A program made the position numbers and the translations under genes. A DNA stretch of 64,000 nucleotides, taken from Spirochaetales bacterium. GTDB taxonomy: Bacteria > Spirochaetota > Spirochaetia > DSM-27196 > Salinispiraceae. Shown here piece after piece: positions 52,858 through 59,922 of the stretch; within the stretch, counting starts at the first letter, position 1, and every line of letters starts with the position of its first letter. The DNA is taken from the NCBI GenBank assembly GCA_009991955.1, contig JAACWS010000015.1, positions 1 to 64,000 on the forward strand, given 5' to 3'. The notes below the pieces were generated by a model. The model was not told the DNA's origin, did no database searches, and was given only the letters and a program-made list of their open reading frames with translations.

Positions 52858-53772
52858 ATGAAAACGAAACCCCAAGTTCACATTATAACCGGTCCTACGG
52901 CAGTCGGAAAATCTCATTTAGTTTACAGCCTCTTACCTCAATATAATCCCAGGTTGGAAGTGGTTTGTGCCGACTCCCGACAGATCTACCGGGGCATGGA
53001 TATTGGAACCGCTAAACCATCCATCCAGGAGCAATCGCTTCTTCCCCATCATCTCTTGGATATCCGAGATCCTCGTCAGGTATTTAGTGTAGGCGATTTC
53101 GTTCGGGAAGCAAACGAAATAATCACCGACATCCACCGACGGGACAAGATTCCAGTTGTAGTTGGTGGTACGGGCTTCTATCTCCGAGGTCTGATGTATG
53201 GGCTGTCAAACGCCCCCCCTAGCAATCCTCGGGTTCGTAAAGAACTCGAAGAAGAGCTCGGTTCCCGAGGGGCACTCGCCTTGGCCAAGGAGTTATCCAC
53301 AATAGATCCCGAAAGTTCTGCGGCTATTTCGCCTGGGGACACCTACAGGCTAGTGCGGGCCCTAGAAATTTATCGAGTGAGTGGTAAGCCGCGATCGACC
53401 TTTCGGGTAACTACAACCCAACGGGAAGACTGGGACCTCTCCTTGGTTGTTCTCGACCGACCTCGGGCCGAGGTCTACAACCGTATAGACGAAAGGGTTG
53501 GGCAAATGTTCGCCCAAGGTCTTGTGGATGAGGTAAAAGCACTCTTGTCCATGGGATTTCAGTTTTCCGATCCTGGAATGCGGACTATTGGGTATAGAGA
53601 ATTCGCCGAGCCCGGTGCCTTTGACCAACTGGAGAAAACAGCACTTACTATTGCTCGAAACACCCGCCATTATGCAAAGCGCCAGAGCACCTATTTTAAG
53701 CAATTTGGTTCTGGAAGATGGTTACATCCCGAAGATATCAAGGGGCTCTTGGTTGCCTTAGAATTGACTTGA
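52858..53772 (+). CDS. miaA: tRNA dimethylallyltransferase
   Basis: Adds the dimethylallyl group to A37 of UNN-reading tRNAs. The 304-residue protein has the P-loop GPTAVGKS at 12-19, ADSRQIYRGMDIGTAKP, HHLLDIRDP, VVVGGTGFYLRGLMYGL and GMRTIGYREF, followed by RNTRHYAKRQSTYFKQ near the C-terminus. All landmarks of MiaA are present. The -35 of the next promoter overlaps its stop codon. Confidence 0.95.
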   Translation: MKTKPQVHIITGPTAVGKSHLVYSLLPQYNPRLEVVCADSRQIYRGMDIGTAKPSIQEQSLLPHHLLDIRDPRQVFSVGDFVREANEIITDIHRRDKIPVVVGGTGFYLRGLMYGLSNAPPSNPRVRKELEEELGSRGALALAKELSTIDPESSAAISPGDTYRLVRALEIYRVSGKPRSTFRVTTTQREDWDLSLVVLDRPRAEVYNRIDERVGQMFAQGLVDEVKALLSMGFQFSDPGMRTIGYREFAEPGAFDQLEKTALTIARNTRHYAKRQSTYFKQFGSGRWLHPEDIKGLLVALELT

Positions 53773-53797
53773 CAGACGCCTTGCACTTCGGCATACT
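53769..53797 (+). promoter_or_regulatory. Promoter of the Cox24-like gene
   Basis: TTGACA (53769-53774), an exact 17-base spacer and CATACT (53792-53797): the best sigma-70 match in the window, consistent with strong expression of a ribosomal-type protein. Confidence 0.7.
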
Positions 53798-53828
53798 CGT
53801 CTTTCAATAACTCTAAAGGAGTCTGCCT

Positions 53829-53918
53829 GTGCCTTGTGGAAAAAAACGTAAGCGAAAGAAAATAGCTACTCATAAAAGAAAAAAGAAGCTACGCAAGAAT
53901 CGTCACAAGAAAAAGTAA
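53829..53918 (+). CDS. AURKAIP1/Cox24-domain micro-protein (mS38-like)
   Basis: A 29-residue, highly basic product beginning MPCGKKRKRKKIATHKRKK and ending in KNRHKKK. It matches the tiny bacterial proteins carrying the Cox24/AURKAIP1 domain, related to the mitochondrial ribosomal protein mS38 and reported mainly from Bacteroidetes and spirochaetes. A ribosome-associated role at the small subunit is inferred from that relationship. Start GTG with AAAGGAG seven bases upstream, a near-consensus promoter before it and a terminator after it: a complete single-gene unit that length filters would miss. Confidence 0.8.
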   Translation: MPCGKKRKRKKIATHKRKKKLRKNRHKKK

Positions 53919-53961
53919 TTATTGCCTAGAGAAGGAGCTTTTTCTAAAAGCTTCTTCGTGT

Positions 53962-54020
53962 GGCACTATATTGCGTTCTAATTAGCCCATACTTTGTTAT
54001 GGGTTTTTTTAGATAGTGCC
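53962..54020 (+). repeat. Outer inverted repeat GGCACTAT around a terminator
   Basis: GGCACTAT (53962-53969) and ATAGTGCC (54013-54020) bracket a terminator. A third copy, GGCACTATA at 54526-54534, contributes the -10 box of folP. The spacing could mark a small inverted-repeat element or an extended terminator stem; the sequence alone does not decide. Confidence 0.35.
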
Positions 54021-54456
54021 TCAAACCTTTTGGCGACAAATATGTCGTCTATCCCTCCTGCCACATATTTGTCTTACCCTGGAAAAGCCACGTGCCCCAC
54101 ACCTGCTTCCGGGTCCCATCCTCTCCGCCCTCCTTCTGCGATTTCGTCGTGGCAACGACCTATCCCCCCGGGCAAACTGGATCGTATCTCCCTCATAATT
54201 CGCACAGTCTCTTGCCGGTGGTGCAGACCAGTTCGGCCATGAGTTCGGAATGGTTGACTGTTTTCTTGGTTTAGTAGTCGAGGTGGACGGTGCGGTAGAT
54301 TCCGTGGTAGGTAAACCACTTGTTTCCCGATGGAGGGGCCTGGAAGTAGGGGCAACTGGGGTTTGGACAGTGGGGAAAGTACGAATTCCGATCAAATTCG
54401 GTCCCGGGTGAGGAGATCGAGGGGGTTAGACAAAGAGATTTTGTTTTCGTAACTCT
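53983..54456 (-). pseudogene. Decayed transposase-like remnant with zinc-finger start
   Basis: This stretch of about 470 bp holds no intact gene. Reading the minus strand, 54456 down to 54271 is open without a start codon and encodes CPNPSCPYFQAPPSGNKW then YHGIYRT, the zinc-finger and HGxYxT pattern at the N-terminus of several transposases. Past a TAA the same frame reads TKKTVNHSELMAELVC. Other frames then look more protein-like, with DTIQ in one and VAGGIDDIFVAKRFEAL in another, as expected after frameshifts. Inverted repeats flank parts of it. I infer a dead insertion sequence; the family cannot be named with confidence. The long open frames in this area are by-products. Confidence 0.45.
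53986..54010 (+). terminator. Rho-independent terminator of the Cox24-like gene
   Basis: CCCATA (53986-53991) pairs with TATGGG (53998-54003) across a six-base loop, followed by seven T residues. A preceding GAAG/CTTC hairpin near 53930-53957 may strengthen it. Confidence 0.7.
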
Positions 54457-54530
54457 TTATTACCAGGCAAAATGGCGATTCTGACTGAACTTTTTCAAAA
54501 ATAATTTTATTCCCACAAGGTTTGGGGCAC

Positions 54531-54542
54531 TATAATCTCGAT
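54531..54542 (+). promoter_or_regulatory. -10 box of folP, apparently leaderless
   Basis: TATAAT (54531-54536) is followed by six bases and the ATG at 54543. The -35 region is A/T-rich without a clear consensus. Confidence 0.5.
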
Positions 54543-55376
54543 ATGGATACATTCGTTTCACCTAAAATTATGGGTATCATCAATACAACCCCCGACTCCT
54601 TTTATTCTCCTAGTCGGGCCGAAAGTCAAGAAGCTATCGACCGGGGAATGAAGATGATCGACGAAGGTGCCGATATCCTTGATATCGGCGGAGAGTCGAC
54701 CAGGCCTGGCTCGGCCTATACAAGTGTCGACGAAGAACTTCGGAGAGTTATTCCCGTTCTCGAGGGCCTTCGGCCCAGAACAAGAATTCCTCTATCCTTA
54801 GACACCAGAAAATACGAGGTTGCTCTTGCGGGTCTCGACGCGGGTGCGCAGATAATAAACGATGTGTCGGCCCTGGAGGATGACCCGAGAATTTTGCCAC
54901 TCCTGGCCGAGCGAGGGGCGAAAGTTGTGCTCATGCACAAACAAGGTACCCCACAGACGATGCAGCAAAATCCCCACTATAAAGACCCGGTGATCGAGGT
55001 AGGAGACTATCTGATTCAGAGAGCACAGCATGTACTCAACGGTGGGGTACTGAGAGAAAACATTATCCTTGACCCAGGAATAGGTTTCGGCAAGACCTTC
55101 GAACACAACATGACCCTAATAAAAGAGTTGCACAGTATTGTCACAAGAGTTGAGCAATACTGTGCGGGGGTGCTATTGGGGTACAGCCGAAAGGGCTTCT
55201 TGGGCACTCTTTTGGCTGAGCCAGAAGGGCAACCCCGAGGGGTCGATGATCGGCTTTTCGGAGGTTTGGGAGTTGGGCTCTGGGCAGTAGCCAAAGGAGC
55301 AAGGTACCTTCGAGTTCACGACGTAAAAGCTACCAAAGATGCCCTAAAAGTGTGGTGGAGTATTTCGTCTCAATAG
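54543..55376 (+). CDS. folP: Dihydropteroate synthase
   Basis: Joins p-aminobenzoate to dihydropterin pyrophosphate in folate synthesis. The 277-residue protein has MGIINTTPDSFYSPSR, DILDIGGESTRPGS, IPLSLDTRKYEVA, INDVSAL, LDPGIGFGKT and LLGYSRKGFLG, then RVHDVKATKDAL at the C-terminus. The start at 54543 is preferred to the TTG seven codons earlier, which overlaps the -10 box. It heads the run folP-cdaA-cdaR-acpS-DUF2225-truA, a gene order I associate with spirochaetes. Confidence 0.94.
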   Translation: MDTFVSPKIMGIINTTPDSFYSPSRAESQEAIDRGMKMIDEGADILDIGGESTRPGSAYTSVDEELRRVIPVLEGLRPRTRIPLSLDTRKYEVALAGLDAGAQIINDVSALEDDPRILPLLAERGAKVVLMHKQGTPQTMQQNPHYKDPVIEVGDYLIQRAQHVLNGGVLRENIILDPGIGFGKTFEHNMTLIKELHSIVTRVEQYCAGVLLGYSRKGFLGTLLAEPEGQPRGVDDRLFGGLGVGLWAVAKGARYLRVHDVKATKDALKVWWSISSQ

Positions 55377-55406
55377 ACTATTATAGCTGCGGGCAGGAGG
55401 AACTCG

Positions 55407-56207
55407 TTGGCATTTCTTTTGAACATTTGGTATCTCAGGACGATTGTTCTACCCCTTGCAGATATCTTGCTTCTTTCGATAATTCTCTATAAAAGCTACC
55501 AAATATTTCTTCAAACCCGAGCTATATCCTTGGTAAAGGGCATTGTTTCCCTGGGAATTCTCTACGCCCTCGCATTTCTATTACAACTCCAGACAGTATT
55601 GGGAATCCTCAATTTCCTTGGACCGAGCCTCATTGTCAGTATCGCAATTATATTTCAGCCCGAACTACGTAAAATCTTTATTCGACTTGGTCAGGGGCGG
55701 CTTTTCCGATTGAATCAAATTAGCCAACCACTACAAATCGATGGGATTCTAAAGGCCGCCCAGTACTTGTCGGACCATCATCGAGGTGCTCTCATCGTCT
55801 TTGTTCGAAAGGTCGGAGAAAAGAATATGGTCGAAACCGGTACCCGAATCGATGCGGAAATTTCTACTTCGCTATTGGTGAGTATTTTTGCCTTCGATAC
55901 CCCTCTCCACGATGGGGCAGTTATAATCGATCAAGGGCGAATAGTCAGTGCCGGGGCCTTTTTACCCCTTTCGGAACAGCAAGATATTAAACGAAGTTTT
56001 GGTACCCGACACCGGGCGGCCCTCGGGTTGGTAGAGGAAAGCGACGCCGTCGTACTCATAGTCTCCGAAGAAACCCAAGCCATAAGTCTTGCCTACGATT
56101 CGGCGGTGCACTATGACCTTAGTTTGGAGGAGTGCAAATTCCGGTTATCCGAACTCCTCGAGGTAGAAAAGGGCACCCGTACCGAGGAGGTAGCCTTTGA
56201 AGACTAA
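55407..56207 (+). CDS. cdaA: Diadenylate cyclase CdaA
   Basis: Makes cyclic di-AMP from two ATP at the inner membrane. The 266-residue protein has three N-terminal membrane helices (about 10-85), then the DAC domain with PLHDGA (DGA at 169-171) and TRHRAALG (RHR at 201-203), both needed for catalysis. Start TTG with AGGAGG six bases upstream. It overlaps cdaR by 11 bases, so enzyme and regulator are coupled. C-di-AMP usually controls potassium and osmolyte balance. Confidence 0.94.
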   Translation: MAFLLNIWYLRTIVLPLADILLLSIILYKSYQIFLQTRAISLVKGIVSLGILYALAFLLQLQTVLGILNFLGPSLIVSIAIIFQPELRKIFIRLGQGRLFRLNQISQPLQIDGILKAAQYLSDHHRGALIVFVRKVGEKNMVETGTRIDAEISTSLLVSIFAFDTPLHDGAVIIDQGRIVSAGAFLPLSEQQDIKRSFGTRHRAALGLVEESDAVVLIVSEETQAISLAYDSAVHYDLSLEECKFRLSELLEVEKGTRTEEVAFED

Positions 56208-57174
56208 GATCTTAAAGACAATCCTCAATAACTGGCCCGCTAAGGTACTCAGTTTTGCTGCGGCAGTATTGCTGTACTTTATAACTGGAATAAGCACTAT
56301 GGAGGAGCGGTTTGTAACCGTTGGAGTTCAAGTCCTTGTTCCCGATGGTCTCACCGTTTACTCCAGTGAATTCTCGCGAATACCGGTGACCCTTCGGGGA
56401 AATGACGAGGGAATTTGGACTGTTCGAGAAGAGGATATACTTCTAACCGCGGACTTCACCGACGCCGTTGACGAAGGGATTTTTCGAAAACCCTTGGTCA
56501 TAGGACGCCAAGGAAACGCCACGGCCCTCGAATCCCTAGAAATAATTCCCGATCAAGGAACCATCCAGGTAGAGCTTCAAAGGGTTCTTGCAAAGACGGT
56601 TCGGGTTAATGTGGATACCCGGGGGATTCCAGCGGTGGGGTTTCAGATGGGCATGATTTCGGTTATTCCCGAAGAAGTGGAAATATCCGGTCCTCGAACC
56701 CTGGTTGAATCCCTTACTACCCTCTCCACGAAGCCCGTAGACTTGGCCGGTCGGGACAGTAACCTAGTTTCCCCAGTGGAATTCGCTTCGTTAGATTCCC
56801 GCCTAGAAGTTCAGGGAGGAAATCAGGTCGAAGTGAGGATTAGTATCGAAGAAGCCGTAGTACTCACAACCTTTACTGGGGTTGATATTCTGGTTCTGGA
56901 TACCCCTCCGGGTCTTGTGTTGAGTCAGTCACTTATCCCCGGGGATATACGGGTGCAGGGGGCGCAACTTTTGCTCGAGCAGGTGCGGACAGATCAGGTG
57001 AGGCTCACCGTGGATGCGGCGGAAATCGACGGCCCCGGGACATACCGTTTGCGAACCAGACCCGAAGTACCCCCGGGAATTTTGATCCTTCGGTATGAGC
57101 CAACTGAAGTGGAAGTTGACTTTATTCAGCGACCGAATTTTTCTTTATCCGAAGCCGAGGACGAAAATGATTAA
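56197..57174 (+). CDS. cdaR: CdaA regulator, YbbR-domain protein
   Basis: A 325-residue protein with one N-terminal membrane helix (about 15-35, AAAVLLYFITGI) and an extracytoplasmic part made of repeated YbbR units, for example RVNVDTRGIPAVGFQM, VEISGPRTLVESLTTL and the VDLAGRDSN segment. YbbR proteins bind and modulate CdaA in Firmicutes. Start TTG with GAGGAGG six bases before it, inside the cdaA 3' end. Its stop overlaps the start of acpS. Confidence 0.88.
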   Translation: MKTKILKTILNNWPAKVLSFAAAVLLYFITGISTMEERFVTVGVQVLVPDGLTVYSSEFSRIPVTLRGNDEGIWTVREEDILLTADFTDAVDEGIFRKPLVIGRQGNATALESLEIIPDQGTIQVELQRVLAKTVRVNVDTRGIPAVGFQMGMISVIPEEVEISGPRTLVESLTTLSTKPVDLAGRDSNLVSPVEFASLDSRLEVQGGNQVEVRISIEEAVVLTTFTGVDILVLDTPPGLVLSQSLIPGDIRVQGAQLLLEQVRTDQVRLTVDAAEIDGPGTYRLRTRPEVPPGILILRYEPTEVEVDFIQRPNFSLSEAEDEND

Positions 57175-57556
57175 GGGCATTGGGACAGATATTGCCTCTA
57201 TCGCCCGTTTTTTACCGTGGATTGATGAACCCACGCTTATGAGTCGATATTTTCATCCCCTTGAGATAGAAGAGGTAAGTAAAAGGGCACAAAATATCGA
57301 CAAGGCGGCAACCCTCGCAGCCCGGTTTGCGGCAAAAGAGTCCCTCGGAAAAGCCCTTGGTCGAGGTTTGCGAGGTTTACAGCTCTCGGACATCTGGGTA
57401 CAGAAGGATTTTCTTGGGAAACCTGAACTTAGGGTTCAGAATTCCGCCCGCCGAGTGCTGGAAGAGCGAGGGATCGACAAAATTCATTTGAGTCTGAGCC
57501 ACGACGGAGGTCTTGCCCTAGCCTTTGTCGTTCTTGAGGGAGGGGTCGATGAGTGA
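57167..57556 (+). CDS. acpS: Holo-[acyl-carrier-protein] synthase
   Basis: Transfers 4'-phosphopantetheine from CoA to ACP. The 129-residue product has GIGTDIASIARF with metal ligand Asp8 and FAAKESLGKALGRGLRG with the catalytic Glu region, then HLSLSHDGGLALAFVV at the C-terminus. All three are diagnostic. The ATG overlaps the cdaR stop by eight bases and the TGA overlaps the DUF2225 start by eight. An upstream in-frame extension is inside cdaR and is not used. Confidence 0.93.
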   Translation: MIKGIGTDIASIARFLPWIDEPTLMSRYFHPLEIEEVSKRAQNIDKAATLAARFAAKESLGKALGRGLRGLQLSDIWVQKDFLGKPELRVQNSARRVLEERGIDKIHLSLSHDGGLALAFVVLEGGVDE

Positions 57557-58433
57557 AGAAAAAAATCCTGCGGTAACATTTTTTCAAAAGAACAAAACCG
57601 TATGTCCGGTGTGCGAAACGAATTTTTTTCGCGAAGAACTTCTCACCGGACGGGGTCGGCTTATAGCTGGAAATCTCACCTCTGAACTTCGACGCCTGTA
57701 CGAGCCTTCACAAAAGTTCGGGAGTGTTGCCCCTCTGAAGTATTCGGTGGTTGTGTGTCCTAACTGCTACTATTCGGCCTGGAAAGACGACTTTCTTAAT
57801 CCCCCCAAGGAAAAGATTCGAAATATTGAAATGGCTATGTCTTCTCGAATCGAAATGGCGAATACCTTATTTTCTGGACTCGATTTCCGGGCTCCTCGTC
57901 GGCTTGAGGAAGGAATTGCTTCGTATGTCTTTGCCTTGAGCTGTTACGATTACTTCCCAAAAGAAACCTCGCCCCTTGTAAAACAAGGTATTACGGCCCT
58001 GCGGGGGGCATGGCTCGCGGTCGACTCCCACCAAGAAAATCCCGGAGAAAACTACCTTCATCTGGCAAAAATGCTCTACCACAAGGCAAGTTTTTTCTAC
58101 AATTATGCCCTGGAAATGGAGCAAAAAGGGAAACAGTCGGTGGGAGGGTGCCCGAACCTTGGGCCCGATTTAGACAAAAACTATGGGTACGACGGACTCA
58201 TCTACCTGGCCGCCTATCTCGAGTTTCATCATGGGCCCGATAGCGATAACGAAGTTCGAAAAAAACGGCTTAGTACCGCAAAGAAGGGAGTTGCCCGAAT
58301 ATTTGGAATGGGAAGGGCGAGTAAGTCAAAACCCCAGGCGATTTTGGATAATGCCAGGGAGTTATATCAGGTTCTGGCCGACGAACTTGGAATCATCGAT
58401 GCCGATCCAGAAAAAGACGCCCAAGAAGAGTAA
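57549..58433 (+). CDS. DUF2225 family protein
   Basis: A 294-residue cytoplasmic protein with two CxxC pairs near the N-terminus (CPVCETNFF and CPNCYYSAW), which probably hold one zinc, and a helical C-terminal part of TPR-like helices. The DUF2225 family is shared by spirochaetes and Firmicutes and has no settled function. It is read by overlap from acpS (AGGGAGGGG upstream of the ATG at 57549) and precedes truA by seven bases. The context of cell-envelope and tRNA genes does not define a role. Confidence 0.78.
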   Translation: MSEEKNPAVTFFQKNKTVCPVCETNFFREELLTGRGRLIAGNLTSELRRLYEPSQKFGSVAPLKYSVVVCPNCYYSAWKDDFLNPPKEKIRNIEMAMSSRIEMANTLFSGLDFRAPRRLEEGIASYVFALSCYDYFPKETSPLVKQGITALRGAWLAVDSHQENPGENYLHLAKMLYHKASFFYNYALEMEQKGKQSVGGCPNLGPDLDKNYGYDGLIYLAAYLEFHHGPDSDNEVRKKRLSTAKKGVARIFGMGRASKSKPQAILDNARELYQVLADELGIIDADPEKDAQEE

Positions 58434-58440
58434 GGGGCAA

Positions 58441-59199
58441 ATGCGATATCTTAAAGTAACCCTTGCTTACGACGGAACCGATTTCTCCGGTTGGCAGCGC
58501 CAGTCCAAGGGTCGGACAATTCAAGGAGTGCTTGAAGAACAGATTGGTCGAATGCATAAACACGAGGTTCCCATTATCGCCGCCGGTAGAACCGACTCGG
58601 GGGTCCACGCCCATGGGCAGGTTATTACCTTTCATTCGGATCTCGAATCTCTTCCTCTTTCGGTTTTTCCTAAAGCTCTTAACGGGTTTCTACCCCGGGA
58701 TATTTCGGTAAGTAGGACCGAGGAAGTTGCCGAGGCTTTTCATCCCCGTTATGACGCTGTCCGACGCACTTATAAGTACTTCCTTGACTGTCGAGCTTTT
58801 AATTCACCCTTCGAGGATAGATTTACCTGGCGAATAGGCTGGAAACCCGATATTGGTCGATTAAACGCCTTCGCCCGCTGGGTAGAGGGAACCCACGATT
58901 TTTCGACTTTCTCGGTAGTCAATGAACAGGTTCCTAATAGGGTTCGGACGGTGTATACCTCGGTATTCTTTCCCGAAGGACCCTTTCTGGTGTATCAAAT
59001 AACCGGTGCAAGCTTCCTGTGGAGAATGGTTCGTTCGTTGGTTGGTAGTATGATTAGCTTCGAACATCAAGGGCTTGCACCAGAAACCATGAGAGACTAC
59101 CTTAAAGCCCAAGATCGGAGTCTTGCCGGTCCAACGGCTCCGGCCCGGGGACTTTTTCTCCACCATGTAACCTATAAAAACGAGGCGGTGCTGTTTTGA
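58441..59199 (+). CDS. truA: tRNA pseudouridine synthase A
   Basis: Modifies U38-40 in tRNA anticodon stems. The 252-residue protein has VTLAYDGTDFSGWQRQ, the catalytic AAGRTDSGVHAHGQV with Asp52 and FHPRYDAVRRTYKYFLD, then a C-terminal GASFLWRMVRSLVG. The frame is open far upstream, but AAGGGG and the standard N-terminus place the start at 58441, seven bases after the DUF2225 gene. Its TGA overlaps the TTG of the next gene. Confidence 0.95.
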   Translation: MRYLKVTLAYDGTDFSGWQRQSKGRTIQGVLEEQIGRMHKHEVPIIAAGRTDSGVHAHGQVITFHSDLESLPLSVFPKALNGFLPRDISVSRTEEVAEAFHPRYDAVRRTYKYFLDCRAFNSPFEDRFTWRIGWKPDIGRLNAFARWVEGTHDFSTFSVVNEQVPNRVRTVYTSVFFPEGPFLVYQITGASFLWRMVRSLVGSMISFEHQGLAPETMRDYLKAQDRSLAGPTAPARGLFLHHVTYKNEAVLF

Positions 59200-59906
59200 A
59201 CCAAACTTCCGCATCCGACGTTCTTCGGGCCCTCACCTTGGGACTCCGGGTAAACCCAACGACCGAAGCCTATCCGAGGAACAGCGAATCTCGAACGGAC
59301 TTCGAGGAGGTCGAGATCGATAGTCTCGAGCGAATCGCCCAAGAGGTTTTCGATTGCCAGAAATGTGGCCTCTGTCTGACCCGAAATGCCGCGGTTCCGG
59401 GGATGGGTGTACGGGAGCCCCTGGTGCTTGTCGTGGGGGAAGCTCCCGGGGCCGACGAGGATAAGCAAGGACTCCCATTTGTTGGCAAGGCGGGGGCATA
59501 TCTCGATGAGTGGCTCAAGGCTCTGGGATTCAGTAGGCAAGATACGGTGTACATTACGAATCTCATAAAGTGTCGACCACCTCAGAATCGCGATCCCCAC
59601 CCGGATGAAATTCAACAATGCTCGCCCTACTTAGATAGGCAAATAGCCCTCTTAAAACCTCGGACCATACTCACTGTCGGAAGGGTCCCCAGTGCCCATT
59701 TCTTGGGAGGGGCCCATCGAATGGAAGATATCCACGGACGGGTGTACGAATTTCGAGGAATACCTGTGGTTCCAACCTACCACCCGGCCGCAGTGCTACG
59801 AAATCCCGACCTAAGGCCGGTGGTATGGAAAGACCTGAAAAATCTCCATACCCTTCTCGTAGTAAAAGGTCTTGCCGGTCCGCTACCGACCCGGTCTACT
59901 CGGTAG
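59196..59906 (+). CDS. Uracil-DNA glycosylase, family 4
   Basis: Removes uracil from DNA. The 236-residue protein is of the iron-sulfur type: [61 protein letters not shown], a CSPYL cysteine and the late [10 protein letters not shown] with the catalytic-loop His. Four cysteines for the 4Fe-4S cluster are present. Start is TTG overlapping the truA stop (TTGA), so translation is coupled. With dcd producing dUTP in this genome, uracil removal has an obvious use. Confidence 0.92.
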   Translation: MNQTSASDVLRALTLGLRVNPTTEAYPRNSESRTDFEEVEIDSLERIAQEVFDCQKCGLCLTRNAAVPGMGVREPLVLVVGEAPGADEDKQGLPFVGKAGAYLDEWLKALGFSRQDTVYITNLIKCRPPQNRDPHPDEIQQCSPYLDRQIALLKPRTILTVGRVPSAHFLGGAHRMEDIHGRVYEFRGIPVVPTYHPAAVLRNPDLRPVVWKDLKNLHTLLVVKGLAGPLPTRSTR

Positions 59907-59922
59907 AAAAGGCCGAAGAACC

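Noticed and set aside
54100-54300. Possible 5S rRNA, RNase P RNA, SRP RNA or tmRNA
   Set aside because: Short resemblances (CCGAAC, GGTCGTTGCCAC, CCGGAAGCAG) were seen on the minus strand, but spacing and paired arms do not fit 5S, the SRP loop lacks a needed G, and the RNase P and tmRNA signature blocks are absent.
54021-54395. 124-residue minus-strand ORF and other open frames in the 54.0-54.4 kb gap
   Set aside because: No ribosome-binding site; the N-terminal half is Pro/Thr/Ser-rich and the C-terminal half Arg-rich, as in an out-of-frame reading. Better protein-like pieces lie in the other minus frames, consistent with a decayed gene.
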